From assembly GCA_963920705.1 (NCBI GenBank), contig OY987237.1, positions 16,956,601 through 17,020,600 of the forward strand: a stretch of 64,000 nt of DNA, written 5' to 3'. Positions 12,769-25,262 of the stretch are shown here, piece by piece. Position numbers and translations under genes: made by a program. Position 1 is the first letter of the stretch. Each line of letters begins with the position of its first letter. Source of the stretch: Odiellus spinosus. Taxonomy: Eukaryota; Arthropoda; Arachnida; Opiliones; Phalangiidae. The notes beneath the pieces were generated by a model. That model was not told the origin of the DNA, ran no database searches, and worked only from the letters and a program-made list of their open reading frames with translations.

Positions 12769-12817
12769 GATTATCCAAATATTGTCGGATTATCTCGTCT
12801 AAACTACAACGGTCTCT
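12769..12817. repeat. Dispersed repeat, GGATTATCTCGTC family copy 1
   Basis: The phrase TATCCAAATATT-CGGATTATCTCGTC followed by AAA-TA-AA recurs at 32883-32935 in the same orientation and at 30740-30785 inverted. It is probably a terminal segment of a short element. Confidence 0.6.
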
Positions 12818-13337
12818 ATCCTCCGCTATCTCGATACTCGCTCTTTGAAGGTATTCCAGAGGCCTCTAGAACTCTCTCTCTCTTGGCGTCTCACCCTTGA
12901 CGTCTGAAGGGCCTTGGATGTTGGGGGGGAGGGGGGATGCCTAAGTAAGAAGGGCGTGATAAGTTTCCCAAATTGCCCCGATAAGCCCGAGAATTAAAAA
13001 CGTACGGCTTACTCCCTTTATTTAAGCCCCAAAACGCCGAGTTTCTACCATTAATCTAAATTGGGAAATTTCTAGAATTTCTTAGAAAAAAGGTCCAATC
13101 ATTTGTTCGCCGCGTTTCGGATAATTATCGGAGTTAGGCCTTCGACTGGACTCGTTATCCGAAAGAGTTATGACCCTCTAAACGCTTTCGACGTTAATGA
13201 TAGAGTACGCTCTAATCGCCGTAATGGTGTTGAACCAGATTCAAATTCATTTCTCCCTCAATAACGCGAGCCCAAATCGCGCCTCCTCACGCCTATTTCT
13301 CAAAAATATTTATTCGTTAGCTCTAAAATCATAACCA

Positions 13338-13682
13338 ATAGTCTATGACTTTATTCTATGAAAGTAAACTCATTAGTTTAATACTATCAGCAAAGGTCAG
13401 AGGGTAAATGTACCCGCAGATTCCGATTCGAGGAAGCTACACTCTGCGAGGAGAAATTCCAAAGTTGGGGAAGACGATTTAGGCAAGCGCGGCCCGCCTA
13501 AATTCCCTCCCTCTCTCTTCCCGACTCAAAGTATCGAGTCCAAATCACTCGAACCAGACAAGGGTGATGACTTATTTAGGCTATTTTTAAGTGATCTGCT
13601 ATGACGTCAAACTGGACCTTCGTAATAGTATTAAGATACTCGGTGTTGTTTACTTTTGTGGAATAAAGTCACGTACTTCTGA
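13338..13682. mobile_element. MITE family A, full copy with terminal inverted repeats
   Basis: The left end reads GTCTATGACTTTATTC-AT and then AAAGTAAAC. The right end is its reverse complement, GTTGTTTACTTTTGTGG then AATAAAGTCA. The inner part contains GCGCGGCCCGCCTAAATTCC and the phrase GAGTCCAAATCACT, both shared with the copy at 61635-61900 and with the truncated copy near 46.8 kb. No transposase ORF is present, so it is non-autonomous. Confidence 0.85.
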
Positions 13683-16489
13683 CGTTCAGAAAAGTCTACC
13701 GGAGATACCGATTTCTTCGGTAACGCGTCTCTGGTCGAAACGGGTGTTAGGAATTAAGAATGGTTTATTCGTCTTCGTAACTTCGTGGATGTCCGATCGC
13801 TCTTGATGCGTTTTTAGGTGGGCGAAGTGGATATCTTCATAGTGGGGCGCGGGTTAGCGGAGTTCTCGGCTTCTTTGATTAATCCATTTTGGGGGGGATT
13901 TGATGGCGCGGCGGGAGGCCCCGTCGTTTCTCAACCCGAGTTCTTGATAATGGTGGTAGCTAGCCCTTCCTCGCCTCGTTCGTGGCATTCCTTCTCGAGT
14001 TCTCCCGCTGTTCTCCTATCCGTTAGAGTCTAGAGGAGATGATGGTCTTCTGGACGCGTATACCGATCACGACCGTGACCAAAATGAGATTCCGATTAGA
14101 CAACGCTAGATTTCGTTCTTAAGATATCCTCGGACGCCTTTCCGAATAATTTCCAAAGACTTCTCAACCCGAAACCGCGACTAGAGTTTATTATAGCGTG
14201 TAGCGTTTAATATCTCGCGGTGGCGAGAGCTTAGCCGATATCCCTCTCTATGAATATTATCTCCGAATCCATTCAAATCGATTTTCGAGCGAAGAATTGC
14301 AATTTTTGACGAATGATCTCTACAGATTTTCCATTTTGACTTTTCCAAAACTGTAAAAAAAAAAGGTTTCAAACTCTCTAGCCGCTACGAGTTCCGTTAG
14401 AAAACTAACGGCTTGTATTTCTTTTAAGAATTGTCCTTGAAGAGAACAGTCGGCGAACGATTTCGATTTCAAACTCCGCTAAGCCTAATTCCACTTTCTG
14501 TCGCTTTATCTCTAGTTTATGGTTCCATTTAATAACTCCCAAGTTCTCAATTCAAGTCAAGATAGTTGGGCTAGTTGGTGTCTCTAATCGGTGTCCGGTG
14601 CAAAAGCACTCTACTATATTTCGCCTATCCTTGAAAGTTTTTTTTAATGTTTTTCGCGGCTGGGGGTTGAACGCTACCCACTAGCCTAATTGCGTTAATA
14701 ATATTAATGAATATTAAAAAGAGGGCTTTCTCGAATATTACTTTCGTCCCACGCCAGGGATTATTTTTTTCGATTGACTAGCGGAGTTCTGGTTCCCGGG
14801 GTGGGAAGAAGGTTTGGCTCGCTGCTAATGCTAAATCGAGAAGATCTTATCTTTACCACGGAGCCACGAAAACCGAAGACTACTTATCACGTTAGTTGAC
14901 CGAGTGAAATATAATTATTAATGAATTTTGACATCCGAATGTTATTGCTCCTTGGTTGCCAAAGTAATTGGCCTAATTCTAGTTGGGTTGGGTTAATACT
15001 TCGTCTTACGAGCCATTATACAACTTTTCTTTGACGCCTATCATTCGGAAAGTTTAAGATAACGGAAAAATGACTTAAAATCTCTTTGTATCAAAATCCT
15101 GGGAATTTTGTAGATTTCAAATTAATTTATCTCGCGTATTTCCGCTGGTCGTAGATTTAGTATTTTTTCCGAACTCCCAGGGTTGTACTTAGTCCGTAAC
15201 CGTAATTATTTAGCGGTGGGTGAGTCTGATTTGTGGGTGGATAAATTTTAACTACTTAAATATAAAATTGAATAGGAAATGATTTGAATGGGAATTACCC
15301 GGACCGTGTAGTTGTAGTTCCAAACTGTATTTAATTTGGCATTTTTAAAGCCGGAGAACGAGTGATTTATTGGTATTTGGTCGGTGGTGGCCCCTTAAAC
15401 ACCAGCCACTATTATCCGATAAGCTTAGATTTATTTATTTCGAAACAGTCGGATTAAAGATTAACTCTTCCTAGGGGTCTTTTTTTGAAAATTGTTTTAG
15501 GGCGATCTGGTTCCGAGAAGTCATTTTTCTTGATTTATTTCCGCGATAATTCAAAGAATCTAACCTAGAACGAGCTTGTTAATATCGTTATAATAACGGT
15601 ACATCGAGCTTTATCGCTGTTTCTCGCCCTCTTAACTTATCGCCGATCAACGATCAATCCATTTATCACCGCGCGGCAACAAACTACATCATTTACAATT
15701 CCTTTTTTTTTTTTTTTTTTTTGGATTTAATTTTGCTTGGCGTTAATCTCGATTTAACTATCGACGCGCGGCCTTGAGTCTTATCCTTGTTATACAAACA
15801 TCCCAGTTTGTTCGCCGGATTAAACCGAACGCCGCCGCGAGCAGCCGCGTAAACTAACTTGACTATTTTAACTAGTAATATTAAGTCTGGAAAAAGTAGG
15901 CTTAAATAGATAATCTTAAATGAGATCTGTCTTGGACATAAACTCCGACCTATTCTCTTAATGTTCGGACATTAAAAGCGCTGATAAAGGCTGAAATAAT
16001 ACGATTGGTCGGAATAATTAAGTTTGTTTCAAATCCATTTTTTTGGCGCTAAATCGGTATCATTAAATAAAATTAGTTGTAGGACCAACGCGCTCTAAGT
16101 TTCGATGATTATATTTCAATCCGTCATCTATGGGATTACGCGTCTGGCGCGAAATTCGCGATATAGAGGTGAAAGGTCGGGGAAAATACTTTGTTTATAT
16201 TATTTATAATGCCTCGAACGAATTTAATGTTTGGCTTATATTAGGGATGTCGAAATTCCTCGTAATGTTTTTATTTAAGCTCAGTCCGCGCGTATCAATT
16301 GGGCAGGTACATTTCGATTGGGAAAGTCTCATTTAATCGCGTCCCGTATGAAATAATAATGATAATCCGGGGCATCTCGCGCCTTCCAGTTTATTCGCTT
16401 TCATTCCCTGGAAGTCGACACTTTAGACCTTGGAGGAACGAACGAGGGAATGATGGAAATGTTTCGAAGTCGGCGTTACCCGATTGGTT

Positions 16490-16570
16490 AAGCCTCGTTT
16501 TCAATCAAGATTGTTTTGGCCAAAAGAAGTAACTTTTTTGACACAAAAATCTTGATTGAAAACGAGGCCT
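16490..16570. mobile_element. Hairpin MITE family B, copy 1
   Basis: GCCTCGTTTTCAATCAAGAT on the left is matched by its reverse complement ATCTTGATTGAAAACGAGGC on the right, about 35 bases apart. The whole element can fold into one stem. A second copy with almost the same arms lies at 21631-21744. Confidence 0.88.
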
Positions 16571-18684
16571 AACGCGCGGAACAGTTTGATAGGAAAAAAA
16601 AGGCTTAACGTAGAAAAATAGCTTTAATTTTAGTTTCGAGTATCCCTAGAGCCCTTAAATAATGTTTTCAGATAGATAGAAGCGCGGAGAATTTAAATAT
16701 GATTGTTAAAAGGTTTTTAAATTGCCCCAAAATTGAAATTAAATCTTCAATTTTCTTCGTTAAAATCCCATAGACTTTTATGCGTATTTTTCGGGTTAGG
16801 TTAGGAAATTGACCTCGATAATGAATACGTAAACTATATAGGACTATTTCTGGCCCCCCTTTTTTCTTCATTAGTCATTTTCTATAAAGTTATTGTTTAT
16901 ATATTAAAAGAATATTCTTTGGGCCTTCTTTGAAAATATACGTGACATCAGTCGCGTCAACTCCTTCGATAATTCCTCCAAGGTTATAAAAACAAATCCT
17001 CTTTGGCGCGTCTCCTTGGGGTTTCCTTTTCTCTGACGCTTACGTGACGGACGATAAGTCAACCTCTTTTAAAAGTGAAATCGCGCGGCCGAGTTTATAA
17101 ATTAACGCGCGCGTTTCGTAGCTTTTGGAAATCGAGCAAAAACCCTTTAAGCGAGTTATTTCGATAAAAATCAGCTTTCCCAATTATTTATTATTTCTCG
17201 TTCGGTTATCGTTGAAAGAAATCCGATCTTCGCTTACTTACCGCGCGTAGCTTCGCTCTCCCGATAGCACTGACGAAAGGGACGACATTCGCCACGACCT
17301 AGTTCCTTAAATCGCTTCCTTTTAAGACTGCCACCGTTTAATTTTTTACCTTCTGGTTGCGGAGTAGTTTTTATTACGCCGAAAGATTCGGAAATTATTT
17401 GGGCGAAACAGTTCGCCCACGCGAGACAACTTCGACTCGTAAAGTCACGCTGAAACTGTTTATCGCATTCCGACTATAAAATCATCAAAAGCTCTCCTAA
17501 TTATTTATCCCTAGCTAATTGGTTGGCGAAAGCCACCTTATCCCTTAGCGACAGTCAACTCTATAGAGCAATCAGGCGACCATAGTCATGACGTAATATC
17601 GCCGGGAATGTTTATTTTAAAAATATCGAAAGTGGCGATTATAAAATATATTTTGAATCGTTTTTGAAGGTTTTTTTTTTCTCGAACTCTACTCGATTTG
17701 GATGGGGCGAGTTGATTCGTAATCCTTGTCAGCCTCGCTTTAAGCTATGTTTTATAATATCGGTGGTCTGGAAGTTTGGCGGCGTTGCTAGAGTCTTTCA
17801 ATCAGTAAGTATTTGTATCGGTTGCCGGCTCGGATGGCCGCGCGGGTACTGAGATACATTGTAGCCAGAGTTATTTTCATTCCTTTTTTCGCTTCGACGA
17901 CCGATCTATCGAACCAAGAAAAAAACTCACCCCCAATTACTAAGTCGAAGAAAGAGATTTATCGGCCGCGCTCAAACCACCCCAATTATATCCCGATCAT
18001 ACGGTTCAGCGTCTGAACGTCTACCGTCGAGTTGAACTAGCGCGGCTATAAGACTGGTATCGGGGGGTGCTTGCCTGGCTTTGGAAGGCGTTGAAAACTC
18101 GCCACGATCGAGTTTCGTTCCGATCGCGGAAAAAAGTAAATGAACGAGACGATTTTGTAGCTCTTAAATTCTTGTTTAGACTTTGTCTCGAAGTTACAAC
18201 TTTGACGAACTAAAAGAAACCAGGCTTTTAAAGGAATCGCGAATACGACGACTCGACCTCTTCCCAAACCCCATTTATCAAACGCCTATTCCATTATAAG
18301 AAAAGATGAGGGATGACTGGGAGATTTCGTGTCAGACGCGTTATTGGTTCTAAAGCGAAGCTGGCAAGCTTTTTTCACCAACTACAAATGGAAATGAAGT
18401 CGTATTTTCGGGTTAAAAAAATCATTCAAAATATATATACGTATGTAGAATAGAACCAAATTACAGCGACACTAAAACGTACTGATTTTATAATCGCCAT
18501 TTTCGAAAATTGCTCGCGATACTACGTCATCATGGCACTATGGTCACGTGATTTCGTTAAGTACTTTATCTACATCGAGTCAACTAGCTTTCCTACGAAA
18601 ATTTAGAATACGTCGTTTTAATTGGTAGAAATAGGTGTTAGTTTGACTTTAAATTCGTTTGGTTCCTTTGACGTTTCCTTTGTG

Positions 18685-20427
18685 ACGCGTGTGGACGGGC
18701 TGTTGACGCGTGTGGACGGGCTGTTGACGCGTGTGGACGGGCTGTTGACGCGTGTGGACGGGCTGTTGACGCGTGTGGACGGGCTGTTGACGCGTGTGGA
18801 CGGGCTGTTGACGCGTGTGGACGGGCTGTTGACGCGTGTGGACGGGCTGTTGACGCGTGTGGACGGGCTGTTGACGCGTGTGGACGGGCTGTTGACGCGT
18901 GTGGACGGGCTGTTGACGCGTGTGGACGGGCTGTTGACGCGTGTGGACGGGCTGTTGACGCGTGTGGACGGGCTGTTGACGCGTGTGGACGGGCTGTTGA
19001 CGCGTGTGGACGGGCTGTTGACGCGTGTGGACGGGCTGTTGACGCGTGTGGACGGGCTGTTGACGCGTGTGGACGGGCTGTTGACGCGTGTGGACGGGCT
19101 GTTGACGCGTGTGGACGGGCTGTTGACGCGTGTGGACGGGCTGTTGACGCGTGTGGACGGGCTGTTGACGCGTGTGGACGGGCTGTTGACGCGTGTGGAC
19201 GGGCTGTTGACGCGTGTGGACGGGCTGTTGACGCGTGTGGACGGGCTGTTGACGCGTGTGGACGGGCTGTTGACGCGTGTGGACGGGCTGTTGACGCGTG
19301 TGGACGGGCTGTTGACGCGTGTGGACGGGCTGTTGACGCGTGTGGACGGGCTGTTGACGCGTGTGGACGGGCTGTTGACGCGTGTGGACGGGCTGTTGAC
19401 GCGTGTGGACGGGCTGTTGACGCGTGTGGACGGGCTGTTGACGCGTGTGGACGGGCTGTTGACGCGTGTGGACGGGCTGTTGACGCGTGTGGACGGGCTG
19501 TTGACGCGTGTGGACGGGCTGTTGACGCGTGTGGACGGGCTGTTGACGCGTGTGGACGGGCTGTTGACGCGTGTGGACGGGCTGTTGACGCGTGTGGACG
19601 GGCTGTTGACGCGTGTGGACGGGCTGTTGACGCGTGTGGACGGGCTGTTGACGCGTGTGGACGGGCTGTTGACGCGTGTGGACGGGCTGTTGACGCGTGT
19701 GGACGGGCTGTTGACGCGTGTGGACGGGCTGTTGACGCGTGTGGACGGGCTGTTGACGCGTGTGGACGGGCTGTTGACGCGTGTGGACGGGCTGTTGACG
19801 CGTGTGGACGGGCTGTTGACGCGTGTGGACGGGCTGTTGACGCGTGTGGACGGGCTGTTGACGCGTGTGGACGGGCTGTTGACGCGTGTGGACGGGCTGT
19901 TGACGCGTGTGGACGGGCTGTTGACGCGTGTGGACGGGCTGTTGACGCGTGTGGACGGGCTGTTGACGCGTGTGGACGGGCTGTTGACGCGTGTGGACGG
20001 GCTGTTGACGCGTGTGGACGGGCTGTTGACGCGTGTGGACGGGCTGTTGACGCGTGTGGACGGGCTGTTGACGCGTGTGGACGGGCTGTTGACGCGTGTG
20101 GACGGGCTGTTGACGCGTGTGGACGGGCTGTTGACGCGTGTGGACGGGCTGTTGACGCGTGTGGACGGGCTGTTGACGCGTGTGGACGGGCTGTTGACGC
20201 GTGTGGACGGGCTGTTGACGCGTGTGGACGGGCTGTTGACGCGTGTGGACGGGCTGTTGACGCGTGTGGACGGGCTGTTGACGCGTGTGGACGGGCTGTT
20301 GACGCGTGTGGACGGGCTGTTGACGCGTGTGGACGGGCTGTTGACGCGTGTGGACGGGCTGTTGACGCGTGTGGACGGGCTGTTGACGCGTGTGGACGGG
20401 CTGTTGACGCGTGTGGACGGGCTGTTG
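18685..20427 (+). repeat. Minisatellite: 83 identical 21-bp units
   Basis: The unit ACGCGTGTGGACGGGCTGTTG repeats 83 times without visible change, then ends in a partial unit ACGCGA. One plus-strand frame stays open because 21 is a multiple of 3 and gives a (TRVDGLL)n string of 611 residues with flanks. That string has no ATG, no signal peptide and no related sequence, so I do not call it a gene. The perfect identity implies recent amplification or continuing homogenisation. Copy number in an assembly of such an array may be unreliable. Confidence 0.97.
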
Positions 20428-21630
20428 ACGCGAGTAAATATTGATTGGTATGTTTAGTCTTAATTCGTAGCGTCGCGATCCAAATAAATGCGAGTTCGCC
20501 TTTTAAACGCTCGCTCCATCATCGTCTCGGAATTTTTCAATAAATAATTCCAACTAATAATTTCGACCAAAATTCATAAATAGACGAAGAATTTCAAAAT
20601 CCAATAAATAGAGACGATGAAAACGAAATTCTCCTCGAAATTACTCGAGTTTTCACTATTTTTTTTTCCGCTCCTCCAAATAAAACTTTACTTTCCCGCG
20701 TTATTACGTCATAGCGCTGTTTAAACGAAGCGCTTCAACCAAATTTCTAAACAGTCGTAATCACTTTATAGGGGTCTTTTAGAAAACTTCCAAATTCATC
20801 ATTTTTTTTTTTTGTCGATTTTCGTAAAAACTTAAAAGTGGTACGAAATTTGAGGTCGATTGTCGGGGGCGTATCCGCGAAAGAAATCCGATAGCGATAC
20901 AATTTAAATCAACTCGGAATTGAAAAAGATACGGGCAAAATTAAGTATCATTATAATCTAGGATACTTTTTAAAGTGGCTGTGTCACCGATGCCTTTTTC
21001 CTGATTTTATTATTAAGTTATTTTCATTTTTAATTTAAAATTTCTTTATTGTTCCCGTAATTTTTCGGTGATCTAAATTTACCTTTAATTAATATTAATT
21101 AATATTAACGTTTATATTGAAATATATTAGCGTAGTTTTGAGGCGCGGTTAAATTGTACATTTTATATCGATGGATAATTCGGTGATGGCGTCACTTTGA
21201 TCCAAAAATAACCCCCGAAGCCTTTCATGCCGGAGATTTATTTTTTCTTTATTTGGTTAATCGAGTATCTGTCGTACGTATGTCCTCCTATTTAGCGAAA
21301 GGGTTAAGATTAATAGTTATTTTCCGTAGATATAGCGCTTGATAAATGAGCCTCGGGCGAAGAAAGCGCGTAGGGCGTAGGGCGGGGCCGGGGCTGTTAA
21401 TGCTCGCGTGTACGTGTTTCAATTTGAATGAATGACTTCGGGCTCACCCCCCTTTTTAAATTAGTTTTCGACATAGAATTAAATTAACCACCAAATCGTT
21501 GGGATATTAGCTCCTTCTCTAATAGGCTTAACTATTTCGGCTTAATTTAGGGAGCCGCTATTCTAGCTTGTCCTGGAGCCAATCGTATTTTCGTCAAATT
21601 TCTTATTTGTCGACTAGATAGTGACTTTTT

Positions 21631-21744
21631 AAGGCCCGTTTTCAATCAAGAGTGATTTTTTTATTCGTAACTAAGATTAATTTCTATAATTACGACGAAA
21701 AAGTTCGTTTTTTGGGCAAAAAACTTTGATTGAAAACGGGCCTT
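21631..21744. mobile_element. Hairpin MITE family B, copy 2
   Basis: AAGGCCCGTTTTCAATCAAG on the left pairs with TTTGATTGAAAACGGGCCTT on the right, with about 70 bases between. The arms match the copy at 16490-16570 except for one or two bases. It is non-coding. Confidence 0.88.
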
Positions 21745-22149
21745 TATTTATTGAAGCGTAGGAAAAAGTGAAATAGGCTTAAGTCCAAATAAATTATTCG
21801 TTTCTTTTTATATTTAATTTTTATTTCGCATTTTCGCGAGACACTTTAATTATTACAATATTTCAAAAACATTTTTTTTTTCCAATATTTTATTCGAGAT
21901 TCGTTTTATTATCAGAAGTATATTACATTTTTATTGTCGGAAAAGTATTAAATAAATTTTTGGAGGCGAGTGTGGCCCTGGGAAAACAAAACCCGTCGTT
22001 TAAGCGAGGATGAAGAGGAAAAAAAACTAATTTTAAAAATAAGATTTTGTCGAAAAATCGGGAAAGATACAAAATTTGACGTTGAATCGAAAGAAGAACC
22101 TCCGACCAATAAAAAATCGTTCCCCCGTTCCCTTTGCTTCCTTTCAATC

Positions 22150-22187
22150 GGCGCGTGTCGAGGGAATTTTATTCAATCAGAGGTAGA
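22150..22187. repeat. Short dispersed repeat, GCGCGTGTCGAGGG family copy 1
   Basis: GGCGCGTGTCGAGGGAATTTTATT followed by an AATCA-AGGTA phrase recurs with few changes at 40112-40153 and 54790-54828, all in the same orientation. Full element ends are not placed. Confidence 0.6.
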
Positions 22188-25100
22188 ACTCTATTTATTG
22201 GTCGAAGGTTCTCGTTCGAATTTCCTCTTGACCCCGTACGCTTCGGCCTTTATGAGGTCGCGCGGCTTAGTCTTATTAGCTTAAGGTTTATAGAAGTTTT
22301 TAGGCATTTTATCGTATATATTATTAGGTTGTCTGACTTTGGGGAGCGCGCCCTATAAGTTTATAGCGAATAAATAATAATAAATATATTTTTAAAAATC
22401 GCGCCAAGTTTTAATTACGTATGAAATGGAAATACCGGCTTCTTTAATCCCAATTATAATCCGGAGATAGAGCGGGATTAAAAGGTGACGCGAGCGCGAC
22501 CCCCTCGTCGTTTTATCCAAAACAAAAAATGAGGGAAATTCCGTCAGTGGTCAATTTTAAATAGACCGAGGTTACCTAGACTCCGCTTAAACTTTTCAAC
22601 TAATTTTAAATCGCTAATTAACTTAAAATGGCCGCGCCATTAATGCTAATTATAATGGAGCCAGGATTCTAAAGAGTCACGTGACTGGGCGGTGGTCCTC
22701 TTAATCCGGCTATGTATGGAAGAAATGAAGTTGTCGCTTGTCACCTTTTAAAGTCGCTTTTCCAGTTCACGCGGTAAATCAAGTTAGTCTTAAATACCGG
22801 TATTCGTTTATTTATAAGATCGGTTAGAAATTTGAGTTTCGTTTATTTTTTTAAAGGGATAATGAAATGTAACGAGTAATTCGATACGTTTTCAGCGTCA
22901 GTTGAAGATAATTAAAATATAGGACTTTACTTTGAGGGCTTTATTAACCAGACTAAAATTTACAAACAAATACTTCTTCCGATTTAACTTTTTGAATTAA
23001 TCTACTAGTTGTCAACTAGTCAACTGGCCTTTTAATAATATTTTTTTCATTGACCTTGACCGGTGCCTCGTTCGCGCTCGCTTTCCCCTTGTTTAAATCT
23101 ATTTTTTTCGCGACTGAATCCGCGTTTTGATTTGAAAATGAAAGTTTAGCCTTGTTTTTTCTCTCTCTCTCTCTTATACATTTCGACAAGCGTACGTTTC
23201 TCTGGGGGGGATTTTTGGCACGTGATTATTTTATTTTATTTATAAAACGGGTGCTGGAATTATTTCGAGTCCCATTTCTTTGTACAACCAGTTTTCGTTC
23301 GTCGCCCAGACTCGAAAGGATAAAATGAAAAGAGTATTTTTAGACACCCTCCGCCACTGCATCACGGAGCGGAGAGACCGCCGCCGCCGCCGTGTTTAAT
23401 AATAATAAAACAAAAGTTCATTCTAGATCGTTTTTCTATTTAACAAAACCACCGGAATCCGATCAAAGGGATCTTACAACGGACTCTGATAAGATAACCC
23501 GTTATTTTCAAATCGATTTAGATCGTTGTTTTTCTGACGTCATTGCTTACGTCGCCCGTATTGACCTATTACGGCAAATTCTTCTATATCGATTAAAAAT
23601 AACGCGTTTCCAGAGTCTGTAGCGTGCCTTTAATTGGGCCGCTAATTATATTTCCATTGGACTAAATTCGCGATTTAATTATCAGTCATTTTTTCTTTAC
23701 AAAAATATTCTAAAAATATAAAGTCTATAGTAAAAAGTGTAGTGAAAAGAATGTAGGATCGGATTGGAGGGAAAAGGGGGGGGGGGCGTGGCTGACGAAA
23801 TTGGTTCCGTACTAAATGAGGCTTCAAAGTAATCTCTATACGTTTAGTTCGGATTTTTGATTCGATCCTCTAAAAGGAATTATAAAAATTTGTCTATTTG
23901 ACACTGACTAGTAATTAAAACGCGCTCGACCTGACGAGACCATTAAAGCTCTCTTCATCGCCTCTCCTACGCTCTCACCGCGTAACCAATTCGGACAAAA
24001 ACCGAATCGCGTTAAATTAAAAATAAAACAAAAAAACAATGGAAAGAATTTAATTTTTAATAGATTTAATCGCGCCGATTGTTCGCGCCTTAAAGGGGCT
24101 GAAATAAAACAAGACGACTCGAACTAGGAAGCTTTAGCGCGAACGAAAGTACGGAGAGCCAGTTAGGCCCGTTTTTCGCTATTTCAAGGCGCTATCTGCT
24201 CCGAAATTTGCCCCTTCGAAGGGTTAGTCGGCTCTCCGTAATTTCCTCCGTGGCTTTCGGCTTAGTTGGCGTTCCGAGGTATGTCAAGGTCATTCGTCGC
24301 GCGAAGACGATTCTCTCGTTTCCACCGCGAGTTGGCGGAGGACGCGAAACGGATCTCTCTTTATCTTCTAGTCGAGGAATATCGTTAGGGTTAACGTTAC
24401 TTATCTCGGTCCGCCAACTCCGGATGAACATTCGCGATAATTTGACTTTGTTTTCTCTTTCCCGTTCAAATGTCGGCCTATTTTTATTTTACTTCGAATG
24501 TCGCGAGTTTCGACGTCAATGACCTTGATTCTCGTCTCTCGAGTCTTTATTTCGTACCTTTTAGGTAAATCCAATCGCCACGATCGTTAATACCCGCGAA
24601 TTAGTCGACACGACCTATCTTAAGTTTAAAACGCCCCCTATCATCCGAACCGAACTTCTTTAATTTCGAGCCGCGGATTAGCTAATCCCCCCCCCTCCCC
24701 TCGCTCGGGGGCTCTCGACTTAATTAAACCTAAAATGTAAATATGGAAGACGCGATCGAAACTAATCGAGAAATGTCGATTTTCTTTTCGGTTAACGGAA
24801 TGACTCGGTGGTCAGACTCGAAAGAATTGAACGGAATAAATAGGGGTCATCCGGTTCGGACGATAGTGCCCAGGGGGGAACGCCTTTTAGGAAATAAACT
24901 CGGAAATGGATATCCCCCGCGGGAAAGTTTCTTCGTATTTATATATAAAGAGATATCCAGATCCAATCACTCGTCGAAGAGCTTTCGATCGAAATCGAAC
25001 TCGCCGCTACCTAAATACTGTTTCGCTTCGTTTCGCCGTCGCCTTCGCGTAAAGACTTGGTGACGTCACGTCCGCCATCTTCCCGCCATTAATTTTTACA

Positions 25101-25262
25101 CTGATACGGAATACGGGCATTTGTTTTCGCGGATCGCCATTACCTTCCATCGCTTTGTCCTTTTACTCTCGCGATGGTTGAATCTTCGTCGTCTAACCTT
25201 TCGATCCGCGTCCACCCACGCGTTCTAGGACTATTACGCCTTCGAGATCGAGTCATTTTATA

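Larger units (their letters stand above)
8255..18684. other. Long stretch without a recognised gene
   Basis: No family could be recognised in any frame. It holds a MITE at 13338-13682, a short hairpin MITE at 16490-16570, a repeat at 12769-12817, a C-run at about 12338, a local duplication at 12479-12560 (GGGACCCCAAG with GAGGATGACGC), and two doubtful coding candidates at 11332-11415 and 17834-18016. Unseen exons of a gene with large introns are possible, as the FGF gene next door shows. Confidence 0.5.
20440..25262. other. Region between the minisatellite and the FGF gene
   Basis: No gene is recognised. It holds a hairpin MITE (21631-21744), a copy of a GCGCGTGTCGAGGG repeat (22150-22187), and several open stretches of doubtful value (22 kb, 23.4 kb, 24.2-25.06 kb). 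The part from about 24.2 kb to 25.26 kb is richer in G+C and lies just after the FGF stop codon, so it may be FGF 3'UTR. Minus-strand AATAAA candidates occur near 24.48 and 24.55 kb. Confidence 0.5.

Noticed and set aside
18685..20427. CRISPR array
   Set aside because: The units are directly joined without spacers, and this is animal DNA.
18622..20457. 611-codon ORF (TRVDGLL)n as a repeat protein gene
   Set aside because: It begins at a TTG, has no ATG or signal peptide, and is open only because the 21-bp satellite unit is a multiple of three.
21970..22284. Plus-strand ORF starting at GTG (WPWENKTRRLSEDEEEKK)
   Set aside because: It runs into a dispersed repeat copy at 22150 and has no ATG; support is too weak.
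23343..23622. 92-codon plus-strand open stretch after a CCG repeat
   Set aside because: No ATG, no family features and no clear splice sites; kept only as a note.
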